DNA of 64,000 nucleotides from Sphingopyxis sp. GW247-27LB. GTDB lineage: Bacteria > Pseudomonadota > Alphaproteobacteria > Sphingomonadales > Sphingomonadaceae. The notes below the pieces were generated by a model. The model was not told the DNA's origin. It did not search any database and worked only from the letters and a program-made list of their open reading frames with translations. The stretch is from positions 116,358 to 180,357 of the forward strand of contig NZ_NIWD01000011.1 of the NCBI RefSeq assembly GCF_002277025.1, in the 5' to 3' direction. Below, one piece after another: positions 9,625-18,742 of the stretch; position 1 is the first letter of the stretch; the number at the start of each line of letters is the position of its first letter. The position numbers and the translations under genes were made by a program.

Positions 9625-11601
9625 ATGAGGTTCTGGGGGGCGGCACTGATCGTGCCGGCACTGGTCGCGACCGCTGGGGCGGCGCAGGCGCAAGACGATA
9701 TGGCGGCGAAATTCGGACAGCGCGAGCGCGTCCGCCAGGTCAGCATTTCGCCCGACGGCGAGCGGCTGGCGGTGATCCAGCCGACCAAGGGCGCGGGCTC
9801 GGTCGTCTCGGTGATCACCATCGCGACCGGCGATTCGAAACCGGTGCTGAGCGCGAAGGGGGGCGACGAGCAGATCGGTCGCTGCGACTGGGCGCTCGCC
9901 ACCCGGCTGGTGTGCAGCGTCCACGTCATCAACCGCGGCACGACCGGTCTCCAGGGTTTCAGCCGGCTGTTCGCGCTCGATGCCGACGGGCAGAATATGC
10001 AGATGCTGAGCGACAAGACGCGCGTCCGCGCTTTCGGTGCAAGCCAGTTCGGCGGCGGCGTCATCGACTGGTCGGATGCCGAGGAGAGTGGCCGCGTGCT
10101 GATGACGCGTTACCAGAGCGGCGAGTATCAGACCGGGTCGCTGCTCGGGCGCTCGGCGTCCGGCCTGGCGGTCGACGCCGTCGACACGGTATCGCTGAAG
10201 CGTAGGACGGTCGAATCGCCCAAGGACGGCGTCGTCGATTATATCTCGGATGGACGGGGACACGTCCGCATGATGATCAGCCAGACGGAGACCGCGGACG
10301 GCTATTCGGGGAACACCTATAACATCTCCTATCGCAAGGCGAACAGTCGGGATTGGGAGAGTTTCGGTACTTATGTCAGCGAGGCCGGGCTGGGGACCGG
10401 CTTCCTTCCGGTGGCCGTCGATCCGAATCTGGACGTGGTCTATGGCTTCGACTCGCTGAACGGGCGCTCGGCGCTCTATTCGGTCTCGCTCGACGGCAAG
10501 ATGACGAAGACACTGGTCTATGCAAACGACCATGTCGATGTCGACGGCCTCGTCAGCATCGGCCGCAGCGGGCGTGTCGTGGGCGCCCAGTTCGTTACCG
10601 ACAAGCGCCAGACGGTCTTCTTCGACCCCGCGCTGAAGTCGCTCGGCACGGCCCTGGCCAACGCACTGCCGAACCATCCGCTCATCAGCTTCGTCGATTC
10701 GACCGCCGATGAGCAGAAGCTGGTGCTGTGGGTGGGCAGCGACGTCGATCCCGGCGGCTATTATCTGTTCGACAAGTCGACCAAGCAACTCGCCGAGATC
10801 ATGAAGATGCGTCCGCAGCTCGACCCGGCCAAGCTCGCGACGGTGAAACCCGTGCATTACAAGTCACGCGACGGCGTCGACATTCCCGCCTATCTGACGC
10901 TGCCCGCGGGTTCGGACGGCAAGGGATTGCCGGCGATCGTCATGCCGCACGGCGGACCGGGCTCGCGCGACGAGTGGGGCTTCGACTGGCTGTCGCAATA
11001 TTTCGCGGCGCGCGGCTATGCGGTGCTCCAGCCCAATTTCCGGGGTTCGACCGGCTATGGCTCCGGATGGTTCCAGAAAAACGGCTTCCAGTCGTGGCCG
11101 ACGGCGATTGGCGATGTCGACGACGGCGGCAAATGGCTGGTATCGAGCGGGATCGCGGCGCCGGGCAAACTCGGCATCGTCGGCTGGTCCTATGGCGGCT
11201 ACGCCGCGCTGCAGTCGGGGGTTTACGAGCCCGGCCTGTTCAAGGCGATCGTCGCGATCGCGCCGGTCACCGACCTCGAACAGCTTCGCGAAGATTCGCG
11301 TTACTATACCAATTTCCGTCAGGTCGAAGCCTTCATCGGCCGCGGCGATCATGTGAAGACCGGCTCGCCCGCGCAAAATGCCGAAAAGATCACGGTTCCC
11401 GTGATGCTCTTTCACGGCGACTATGACCAGAATGTCGATGTCGGCCAGTCGCGGCTGATGGCCAGCCGGCTGCGCAGCGCCGGAAAGACGGTCGAATACA
11501 CCGAATTCCCGGGACTGGACCATCAACTGGCAGATAGCGAGGTGCGCACCAAGATGTTGGGCGATGCCGACAAGTTCCTGCGCGCGGCGATGGGACAGTA
11601 G
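9625..11601 (+). CDS. S9-family prolyl oligopeptidase/acylaminoacyl-peptidase-like, secreted
   Basis: The protein has 658 residues, starting with a Sec signal peptide (MRFWGAALIVPALVATAG, cleavage after AQA). A WD-like beta-propeller region covers about residues 25-400 and an alpha/beta-hydrolase peptidase domain follows. The catalytic triad is S522 in GWSYGGYA, D601 in HGDYDQNV, and H633 in GLDHQL. The S9 fold cleaves short peptides, in this subgroup often dipeptides from the N-terminus. The ATG at 9625 starts the signal peptide; upstream in-frame codons would add an unlikely 29-residue head. A near-perfect bidirectional terminator follows. The secreted M28 peptidase starts divergently nearby, so the two exopeptidases may share a peptide-scavenging role. 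Confidence 0.92.
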   Translation: MRFWGAALIVPALVATAGAAQAQDDMAAKFGQRERVRQVSISPDGERLAVIQPTKGAGSVVSVITIATGDSKPVLSAKGGDEQIGRCDWALATRLVCSVHVINRGTTGLQGFSRLFALDADGQNMQMLSDKTRVRAFGASQFGGGVIDWSDAEESGRVLMTRYQSGEYQTGSLLGRSASGLAVDAVDTVSLKRRTVESPKDGVVDYISDGRGHVRMMISQTETADGYSGNTYNISYRKANSRDWESFGTYVSEAGLGTGFLPVAVDPNLDVVYGFDSLNGRSALYSVSLDGKMTKTLVYANDHVDVDGLVSIGRSGRVVGAQFVTDKRQTVFFDPALKSLGTALANALPNHPLISFVDSTADEQKLVLWVGSDVDPGGYYLFDKSTKQLAEIMKMRPQLDPAKLATVKPVHYKSRDGVDIPAYLTLPAGSDGKGLPAIVMPHGGPGSRDEWGFDWLSQYFAARGYAVLQPNFRGSTGYGSGWFQKNGFQSWPTAIGDVDDGGKWLVSSGIAAPGKLGIVGWSYGGYAALQSGVYEPGLFKAIVAIAPVTDLEQLREDSRYYTNFRQVEAFIGRGDHVKTGSPAQNAEKITVPVMLFHGDYDQNVDVGQSRLMASRLRSAGKTVEYTEFPGLDHQLADSEVRTKMLGDADKFLRAAMGQ

Positions 11602-11619
11602 GGCCTCGATAAGGGCAAA

Positions 11620-11659
11620 AAGAAAAAGGGCGGCCCGTCGCCGGGCCGCCCTTTTTCTT
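11620..11659. terminator. Bidirectional intrinsic terminator
   Basis: A perfect 18-base inverted repeat (11620-11637 and 11642-11659) with a TCGC loop begins with AAGAAAAA and ends with TTTTTCTT around a ten-pair G/C core. Hence each strand has a U-tract after the hairpin. It sits between the convergent S9 peptidase and rpsD stops and should end both transcripts. Confidence 0.95.
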
Positions 11660-11678
11660 GCCGGTCGCGAGACCCAGA

Positions 11679-12290
11679 TCAGCGCGAATAGAATTCGACG
11701 ACCAGGTTCGGTTCCATCTTCACCGGATAGGGAACTTCGTCGAGCGTGGGCACGCGCACGAAGGTCGCCTTGGTGCCGTCGACCGCGACATATTCGGGCA
11801 GGTCGCGCTCGGGCAGGCTCTGTGCTTCGGCGACCAGCGCCATTTCCTGCGCCTTCTTGCCGAGGGTGACTTCGTCGCCCGGCTTCACGAGGCGGCTCGC
11901 GATGTTGCACTTCACGCCATTCACATAGACGTGGCCGTGGCTGACGAGCTGGCGCGCCGAGAAGATGGTCGGAGTGAACTTGGCGCGATAGACGATCGCA
12001 TCGAGGCGGCGTTCGAGCAGGCCGATCAGGTTCTGGCCGGTGTCGCCCTTCATGCGCGAGGCCTCGAAATAATTCTTCTTGAACTGCTTCTCGGTGATGT
12101 CGCCGTAATAGCCCTTCAGCTTCTGCTTCGCGCGGAGCTGGATGCCGAAGTCCGACATCTTGCCCTTGCGGCGCTGGCCGTGCTGGCCGGGGCCGTATTC
12201 GCGGCGGTTGACGGGACTCTTCGGGCGACCCCAGATGTTCTCGCCCATCCGGCGGTCGAGTTTATACTTGGCGCTCTGGCGCTTCGACAT
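11679..12290 (-). CDS. rpsD: 30S ribosomal protein S4
   Basis: S4 is a primary 16S rRNA-binding protein that starts 30S assembly. The 203-residue sequence is the standard alphaproteobacterial form: [21 protein letters not shown] at the N-terminus, [17 protein letters not shown], and the S4 RNA-binding domain with [11 protein letters not shown] and SHGHVYVNG. It lacks the zinc-binding cysteines (C-minus type). The ATG at 12290 matches the family start, with GGAG upstream. As in many alphaproteobacteria it is a single gene outside the main ribosomal operons. Two hairpins lie in its leader and a strong terminator follows its stop. S4 is a known translational autoregulator in other bacteria. Confidence 0.98.
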   Translation of the reverse strand: MSKRQSAKYKLDRRMGENIWGRPKSPVNRREYGPGQHGQRRKGKMSDFGIQLRAKQKLKGYYGDITEKQFKKNYFEASRMKGDTGQNLIGLLERRLDAIVYRAKFTPTIFSARQLVSHGHVYVNGVKCNIASRLVKPGDEVTLGKKAQEMALVAEAQSLPERDLPEYVAVDGTKATFVRVPTLDEVPYPVKMEPNLVVEFYSR

Positions 12291-12312
12291 TGTCGTCTCC
12301 AATTTGCTCTGT

Positions 12313-12370
12313 GCCGAAGGATTTCGGCGTGTTCCCGGGTCGCACCATAGGGGCTCAAGCCCTATGCGAC
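12313..12370 (-). promoter_or_regulatory. Tandem hairpins in the rpsD 5' region
   Basis: Reading toward rpsD, a first stem pairs 12359-12370 with 12339-12352 (GTCGC + ATAGGG with CCCTAT + GCGAC, a three-base bulge). A second pairs GCCGAA at 12313-12318 with TTCGGC at 12323-12328. The last hairpin ends 23 bases before the start codon. Such structures could mediate S4 feedback, or the first could be the terminator of an unseen transcript. Function is inferred from position only. Confidence 0.45.
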
Positions 12371-12491
12371 CGCCGCTTCACCGGGGTGCGGGGTCCATTG
12401 CGAAGGCGCGCGGTTAGACGGGGAGGGCCGTAAAGTCAAGCGCCCTCGCCACCGCTCGACACGAGAGAAAAAGCCGCTAAAGGCTGCGCGC

Positions 12492-12800
12492 ATGACTGCC
12501 GCCAAATTGCCCGAACAGTGCGAAACCATGCTCGACGTGCGCGCCGGGGTCGACGAGACCGACCGCGCGCTCGTCGCACTGCTCGTTCGCCGCTTCGGTT
12601 ATATGGACGCCGCGGCGCGGATCAAGACCGATCGCGGCACGGTGCGCGACGAAGCCCGCAAGGCGCAGGTGCTCGACAATGTCGCGCGCGCGGCGGAAGA
12701 GGCGGGGCTAGACGGGGATCGCATCCGCGCCGTGTGGAACGAACTGGTCGAACAATCGATCGCCCACGAATTCGACCGCTGGGACGAAGCGCGCGCCTGA
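12492..12800 (+). CDS. Chorismate mutase, AroQ class
   Basis: The 102-residue all-helical protein is a stand-alone AroQ-type chorismate mutase, converting chorismate to prephenate for Phe/Tyr synthesis. Family residues appear in the expected order: an N-terminal helix with DVRAGVDETDRALVALLVRRFGYM, the active-site Lys in AARIKTDRGTVRDEARKAQVL, and the C-terminal helix VWNELVEQSIAHEFDRW. Isochorismate-pyruvate lyases (PchB) share this fold and length and cannot be excluded. No pyochelin or salicylate gene is nearby, which favours chorismate mutase. The gene is divergent from rpsD and monocistronic; tRNA-Lys follows on the opposite strand. Confidence 0.88.
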   Translation: MTAAKLPEQCETMLDVRAGVDETDRALVALLVRRFGYMDAAARIKTDRGTVRDEARKAQVLDNVARAAEEAGLDGDRIRAVWNELVEQSIAHEFDRWDEARA

Positions 12801-12858
12801 AGACGCGGCCGGGCAAGCGAGCGGCGCTACGCGAATTTTTCTAAGCTTTTGAAAGAAA

Positions 12859-12934
<76 letters not shown>

Positions 12935-13048
12935 ACTTGCCGGTTTGCGGCAACGCCTGCAGCGTGGAGGGAGACCCTCTTTGCTGCGAAGCGAGCGGCC
13001 CGCTATCATGGCGTTGCGGGGATGGCAATGGCTTTGCCGAGAATTTTT

Positions 13049-14155
13049 TCAATGAAAGCGGCGGCTGCCCGTTTTGCTGTCGTTTTCGATCGCGAGGATG
13101 ATGCCGACGCAGGTCATGATCGTCAGCATCGACGAGCCGCCGTAGGAGAAGAGCGGCAGCGGGATGCCGACCACGGGCGCGAGTCCCATCACCATCATCA
13201 GGTTGATCGCGATGTAGAAGAAGATCGTCATCGTCAGTCCCGCCGCGACGAGCTGGCCGAAGCGCGTGCGCGCCCTCAGTGCGACCCGCGTCGACCAGCG
13301 CAGCAGCAGGAAGAAGGCGATGAGCAGCGCGAGACCGCCGATCAGCCCCCATTCCTCGGCCATCGTCGCGAAGATGAAGTCGGTATGGCCTTCGGGGAGG
13401 TAGTCGAGATGGCTCTGCGACCCGTTGAGGAAGCCCTTGCCGCCGATGCCGCCCGAACCGATCGCGATCTTCGACTGGCTGATATGATAGCCGGCACCCA
13501 AGGGGTCGCTTTCGGGATCGAGGAAGATGAGCACCCGCTTCTGCTGATAGTCGTGGAGCATCGAGAAAAGGATGGGGAGCGCCGCCGCGCCGGCGAGTGC
13601 GGCGCTGCCGAACCACCACAAGGGCAGGCCGGCGAGGAACATGACCACGGCGCCGCTCGCACAGATGGCGAGCGCGGTGCCGAGGTCGGGTTGCAGCATC
13701 ACCAGCGCCGCCGGAATGCCGATCATCACCAGCGCCGGCCATAGCGCGGTGAAGGTGCGCGTGTTTCCGGGCGGCAATTGCGTGTAGAAATGCGCCAGCG
13801 CGAGGACGATCGCGACCTTCATCAATTCCGACGGCTGGAGGTTGAGGAAGCCGAGATTGAGCCAGCGTTGGCTGCCGCCTCCGACGAAACCCAGAAGCTC
13901 CACCGCGACGAGCAGGATCGCGACGCCGATATAGCCGATATAGGCGAAATCCTCGAACAGGCGCAGCGGGAAGCGCCCGAGGATCAGCGCGCCGATCAGG
14001 AACATGATGAAGCGCACGCCCTGCTGCCACGCCCAGGGCGACAGGCTGCCGCCGGCGGCCGAATAGAGGACGAGCAGGCCGAAGCCGGTAATCGCGCTGA
14101 GGAGGGCGATCAGCTTCCAGGGGATGCGTTGGACGGCGGGTGGAACGGGGATCAT
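13049..14155 (-). CDS. rodA: Rod-shape-determining SEDS glycosyltransferase RodA
   Basis: RodA polymerises glycan from lipid II in the elongasome together with PBP2. The 368-residue protein has about ten membrane segments, the periplasmic RWLNLGFLNLQPSELMK loop of SEDS proteins (with the conserved PSE and the GGGSQRW lead-in), AKSKIAIGSGG-like QSKIAIGSGGIGGKG, and LPEGHTDFIFA, which carries the SEDS (E)GHTDF motif. The start codon overlaps the stop of mrdA by four bases (ATGA), so the two are translationally coupled. It is the last gene of the mreB-mreC-mreD-mrdA-rodA operon. tRNA-Lys lies about 110 bases downstream on the same strand. Confidence 0.97.
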   Translation of the reverse strand: MIPVPPAVQRIPWKLIALLSAITGFGLLVLYSAAGGSLSPWAWQQGVRFIMFLIGALILGRFPLRLFEDFAYIGYIGVAILLVAVELLGFVGGGSQRWLNLGFLNLQPSELMKVAIVLALAHFYTQLPPGNTRTFTALWPALVMIGIPAALVMLQPDLGTALAICASGAVVMFLAGLPLWWFGSAALAGAAALPILFSMLHDYQQKRVLIFLDPESDPLGAGYHISQSKIAIGSGGIGGKGFLNGSQSHLDYLPEGHTDFIFATMAEEWGLIGGLALLIAFFLLLRWSTRVALRARTRFGQLVAAGLTMTIFFYIAINLMMVMGLAPVVGIPLPLFSYGGSSMLTIMTCVGIILAIENDSKTGSRRFH

Positions 14156-16056
14156 TGTGGCACTCCCGGCGCGGGATCGCTCGCGGCGCCTGCCTTCCAC
14201 GCGGCGAAATCGCGGTTCATCCGTTCCTCGATGGAGCCGCCCCAGCCGGCCTCGAATCCTTCGAGCGCGGCCATCGCCTTGTCGCGGTCGAAGAGGAAGG
14301 TGAAGATGTCCTTCGCGACCGGTGCCGCGGCGCGCGAGCCGCCCATGCCATGTTCGATGACGACCGACATCGCGTAGCGCGGATTGTCATAGGGCGCGAA
14401 ACCGACGAACAGGCCGTGGTCGCGATATTTCCAGTCGCCACCCTTGCCGTTGCCGCCCGACAGGCCGCGAACCTGCGCGGTGCCGGTCTTACCCGCCATC
14501 TGGATGTCGTCGAAAGGCAGGCGGCTGCGCCCCGCGGTGCCGGCGCCGTTGACGACGCGCCACATGCCCCCTCGCGCGATCTCGAACTGCTCGGGCGTGA
14601 AGGGGAGCGCGTGATGTTCGAACTGCCGGTTGATCAGTCGCGGATACAGCGTCTGCCCCGACGCGATCCTCGCCGCCATCACCGCGAGCTGGAGCGGGTT
14701 AGCGAGGACATAGCCCTGGCCGATAATGGCGTTGAGCGAGTCCGACGCCGACCATTCGCGGCCATATTTGCGCATCTTCCACGCGCTGTCGGGGATGGTC
14801 CCATAGCGCTGATTGCTGCCCGCGAGCTTATATTCCTCGCCGAGCCCGAGCAGCCGCGCGGTCGGTGCGATCGCATCATAGCCCAGCCGGTGACCGAGCC
14901 AGTAGAAATAGCTGTTGCAGCTCTTTTCGATCGCGGTCTGCATGTCGATCGTGCCGTGAGTGCCGAGACAGCGAAAGAAGCGACGGCCGAGGCGGTAGCC
15001 GCCGATGCAGGTGTGTTTCTCGCCCGGGTCGACCCCATGCTGCATCGCGGCGAGCGCGGCCATCGGCTTCAGCGTCGATCCGGGCGGATAAAGACCGCGC
15101 GTCGCCTTGTTGATCAGCGGCTGGTGATCGTTGGCGCGTAGCCAGGCATATTCCGAATTGCTGATGCCGTCGGAAAAGCTGTTGGGGTCGAAGCTCGGCA
15201 TCGCGATGAAGGCGAGGATGTCGCCGGTCAGGCAGTCGATGACGATCGCTGCGCCCGATTCGCGGCCCATGCGCCGCGCGGCATATTCCTGCAGGTCGGC
15301 GTCGATCGTCAGGTGGACCGTTTTGCCCTGCACGTCGGGCTGGGTGCTGAGATCGCGGACGACCTTGCCGCGCGCGGTGACCTCGACCCGCCGCGCGCCG
15401 GGTTTGCCCTTCAGCATCGGTTCGAAATATTTCTCCAGCCCGTCCTTGCCGATCTTGAACCCCGGGGTGATGTAGAGCGGGTCCTTGACCTTCTCATATT
15501 CCTCGGCGTTCGGCGCGCCGACATAGCCGATCAGATGGCCAACGGCGGCGCCGGTCGGATAGTTGCGCGCAAAGCCGCGCGCCGGCGCGATGCCGGGCAG
15601 GTCGGGCAGGCGGACGAGCACCGAAGCATAGTCGGCCTCGCTGACGTCCTCCTTCACCGCGACGGGCTGAAATCCCGAGGCGGCGTTGAGATCGCGCTCG
15701 ATGCGCTCCATCGTGTCGCCGTCGAGCCGCAGCAGCGTGCGGAGCTGGGTGAGCACCGCGTTCTTGTCGTGCAGCCGGTCGGGAATGATGTCGATGCGCA
15801 ACGACACGCGGTTGTTCGCGAGCGCCTTGCCGTGGCGGTCGACGATCCAGCCGCGCCGCGGCGGGACGAGCGTCAGGTTGACGCGGTTGCTTTCGGATTC
15901 AAGCACATAACGATCGTTGTCGACGATCGAGATATAGGCCATGCGCGCGCCGAGCGCGACGCCGACCGCCGCCTGCGCGCCGCCGACGACGAGCGCGCGG
16001 CGCGTGAAGGTGATGCCTCGCCAGGCTTCGGTGATGGGCGGCTGTCTGCGCTTCAT
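14152..16056 (-). CDS. mrdA: Penicillin-binding protein 2 (elongation transpeptidase)
   Basis: This 634-residue class B PBP crosslinks peptidoglycan during lateral wall growth. After a short cytoplasmic head there is one signal anchor (about residues 18-40, LVVGGAQAAVGVALGARM), then the PBP dimerisation domain (LVPPRRGWIVDRHGKALA) and the transpeptidase domain. Its active-site motifs are S327-T-L-K330 in PGSTLKPMAA, SCN in EKSCNSYFYW and KTGT in GKTGTAQV. Length is normal. It is the fourth gene of the rod-shape operon, 17 bases after mreD and overlapping rodA. It is periplasmic and works as a pair with RodA. Confidence 0.97.
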   Translation of the reverse strand: MKRRQPPITEAWRGITFTRRALVVGGAQAAVGVALGARMAYISIVDNDRYVLESESNRVNLTLVPPRRGWIVDRHGKALANNRVSLRIDIIPDRLHDKNAVLTQLRTLLRLDGDTMERIERDLNAASGFQPVAVKEDVSEADYASVLVRLPDLPGIAPARGFARNYPTGAAVGHLIGYVGAPNAEEYEKVKDPLYITPGFKIGKDGLEKYFEPMLKGKPGARRVEVTARGKVVRDLSTQPDVQGKTVHLTIDADLQEYAARRMGRESGAAIVIDCLTGDILAFIAMPSFDPNSFSDGISNSEYAWLRANDHQPLINKATRGLYPPGSTLKPMAALAAMQHGVDPGEKHTCIGGYRLGRRFFRCLGTHGTIDMQTAIEKSCNSYFYWLGHRLGYDAIAPTARLLGLGEEYKLAGSNQRYGTIPDSAWKMRKYGREWSASDSLNAIIGQGYVLANPLQLAVMAARIASGQTLYPRLINRQFEHHALPFTPEQFEIARGGMWRVVNGAGTAGRSRLPFDDIQMAGKTGTAQVRGLSGGNGKGGDWKYRDHGLFVGFAPYDNPRYAMSVVIEHGMGGSRAAAPVAKDIFTFLFDRDKAMAALEGFEAGWGGSIEERMNRDFAAWKAGAASDPAPGVPQ

Positions 16057-16073
16057 GAGGGGCCAGAATCAGT

Positions 16074-16595
16074 CTATCGGCGTTTCAGGCGGAAATTGTC
16101 AAACTTGCCGGTCAGGCGCAGGAACAGTGGGACGAGCAGCACCGATATGATGATCTGCGGCACGACGAGGCCCAGCACATGGCCACTGGGGGCGTGCGGA
16201 TGGACGATCAGCGCGGCGAGCGCCTGGACGGCCGCGACGAGCAGCGCGGCGATCGCCCAGTCGTGAAAGAATCCGCGCCAATAGATGCGCTGCGACAGAT
16301 AATGGATCGCGATGCTGGCGATCGTCCACAGGCCGATCGCGGTGCCGATCGGTGCGCCGCTGAACAGATCGTCCCACAAGCCTAGCGGCAGGCCGATCCA
16401 CACCGGCCACATTTCGGTGCGCAAGAGCTGCCAGCAGAGGAAGAACAGCAGCCCGAGCGGCGGCAGCACCGGCGAACTGGCGACGAGCGGCAGCATCAGC
16501 GGCAGCGCCGAAGCGATCAGGACGGTGGCTAACGGCACGATCCGCATGCGCCAGAGCGATGCGGGCTCGCCGAGACGCGGGCCGGTGCGGTTCAT
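16074..16595 (-). CDS. mreD: Rod-shape-determining membrane protein MreD
   Basis: The 173-residue, five- to six-helix inner-membrane protein occupies the MreD position between mreC and mrdA. Hydrophobic runs lie near residues 22-40, 43-60, 70-97, 110-130 and 137-160. WIGLPLGLWDDLFSGAPIG is the typical conserved MreD loop (the G-LxD-xxSG-PxG motif). The start overlaps the stop of mreC by four bases. It links MreC to the membrane part of the elongasome. The C-terminus is basic (FRLKRR), as in other family members. Confidence 0.93.
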   Translation of the reverse strand: MNRTGPRLGEPASLWRMRIVPLATVLIASALPLMLPLVASSPVLPPLGLLFFLCWQLLRTEMWPVWIGLPLGLWDDLFSGAPIGTAIGLWTIASIAIHYLSQRIYWRGFFHDWAIAALLVAAVQALAALIVHPHAPSGHVLGLVVPQIIISVLLVPLFLRLTGKFDNFRLKRR

Positions 16596-17479
16596 GGTGC
16601 CCCTGCAGGGGCGGGGGCGGGGGCCGCCTCGATATTGTCGGGCGTATAGGGCCGCAGCACCGAGACCGCGTCGACCTTCGCGGGATCGGCGAGCGGACGC
16701 GCGAGCGCGCCGTCGTCCTGACGGCTGACGACGATCGCGACGGGGATATTGGGCGGATAGAGGCCGCCGGTTCCCGAGGTGACGAGAATGTCACCGGGCT
16801 TGAACGGGTTGTTGGCGATGTTGAGCGTGCGTACGTCTAGGTTGCCGTTACCGCGCCCCGAGGATAGCGCCGGTAGACCGTCGCGCGCGCGGCGGACGGG
16901 AACGACATTCTCGACGTCGGTGAGCAGCAGCACCTGCGAGACCGAGGGGCCGGCGCTCAGCACGCGGCCGATCAATCCGTCGGCGCCGCGCACCGGCTGC
17001 CCTGCGGCGACCCCCATCTTGCGCCCGATGCTGAGCAGCGCGATGCGCTTGCTGCTCGTCGAGGTCGAGGTGAGCAGATAGCCGTGAGCGAGTGCCGCCT
17101 TGTCGATCTGCTGGAGCTGGAGCAGCGCCTTCAGCTGACGATTCTCTTCCTGCAGCGAGCTCGTCGCGACCAGCTTGCGCCGCGTATCGGCGAGTTCCTG
17201 GCGCAGCCGCCGGTTTTGCGTTCCCGCCTTCACATAGGCCGAGACATTGTCGTCGATGCCCGAGATCGATCCGGTCACCGAACGGGTGACGCGCGCGACC
17301 GGCGCCGCGAGTTCCTGACTCGCGATGCGAAGCTGCGCGAAGCCCACGGGATCGACGACCGAAAGCAGCGCCAGCAGCAGCCCGGCCACCGCCCCCGTCA
17401 CCGCAATGACATAGGCGACGAACAGGCTGTACTGGGCCTTTCGGGATTGCCCCGGACGCCGATGTGCCGGGCGGACCAT
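16592..17479 (-). CDS. mreC: Rod-shape-determining protein MreC
   Basis: MreC is a periplasmic scaffold of the elongasome. The 295-residue product has a short basic head, a single membrane anchor near residues 19-43 (VAYVIAVTGAVAGLLLALLSVV), a coiled coil at about 80-125 (NRRLRQELADTRRKL, EENRQLKALL), and the two-lobed beta domain with KMGVAAGQPVRGADGLIGRV and PGDILVTSGTGGLYPPNIPV, the latter being the family signature. The C-terminal tail is Pro/Ala-rich. It lies 20 bases after mreB and its stop overlaps the mreD start. Confidence 0.96.
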   Translation of the reverse strand: MVRPAHRRPGQSRKAQYSLFVAYVIAVTGAVAGLLLALLSVVDPVGFAQLRIASQELAAPVARVTRSVTGSISGIDDNVSAYVKAGTQNRRLRQELADTRRKLVATSSLQEENRQLKALLQLQQIDKAALAHGYLLTSTSTSSKRIALLSIGRKMGVAAGQPVRGADGLIGRVLSAGPSVSQVLLLTDVENVVPVRRARDGLPALSSGRGNGNLDVRTLNIANNPFKPGDILVTSGTGGLYPPNIPVAIVVSRQDDGALARPLADPAKVDAVSVLRPYTPDNIEAAPAPAPAGAP

Positions 17480-17499
17480 GATGCAGCGAGCCTAGGCGA

Positions 17500-18561
<1,062 letters not shown>

Positions 18562-18742
18562 TCAACGAAGCCGCGCCCTTGACGGACACGCCCCCTGTCG
18601 TGATGTGCATCCGCGTGCCCGGCGGCGACAGAACCAATCAGGGGGGAAAATTCCGGCTCGTCCGCGAAGGGCTTGCTGGACAAAATGATCAGGCTGTGCG
18701 GGTGGGTCGCGATTTGCGTCCGACTGCGCTAGGAGAGCCTCT

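Noticed and set aside
9574..10857. Long minus-strand frame opposite the S9 peptidase
   Set aside because: High-GC antisense frames are commonly open; it has an Arg/Asp-rich, low-hydrophobicity composition and the plus strand encodes a complete peptidase with catalytic triad.
13021..13048. Possible terminator after rodA
   Set aside because: GGCAATGGCTTTGCC is only a five-pair stem and its T-run is on the wrong strand for rodA.
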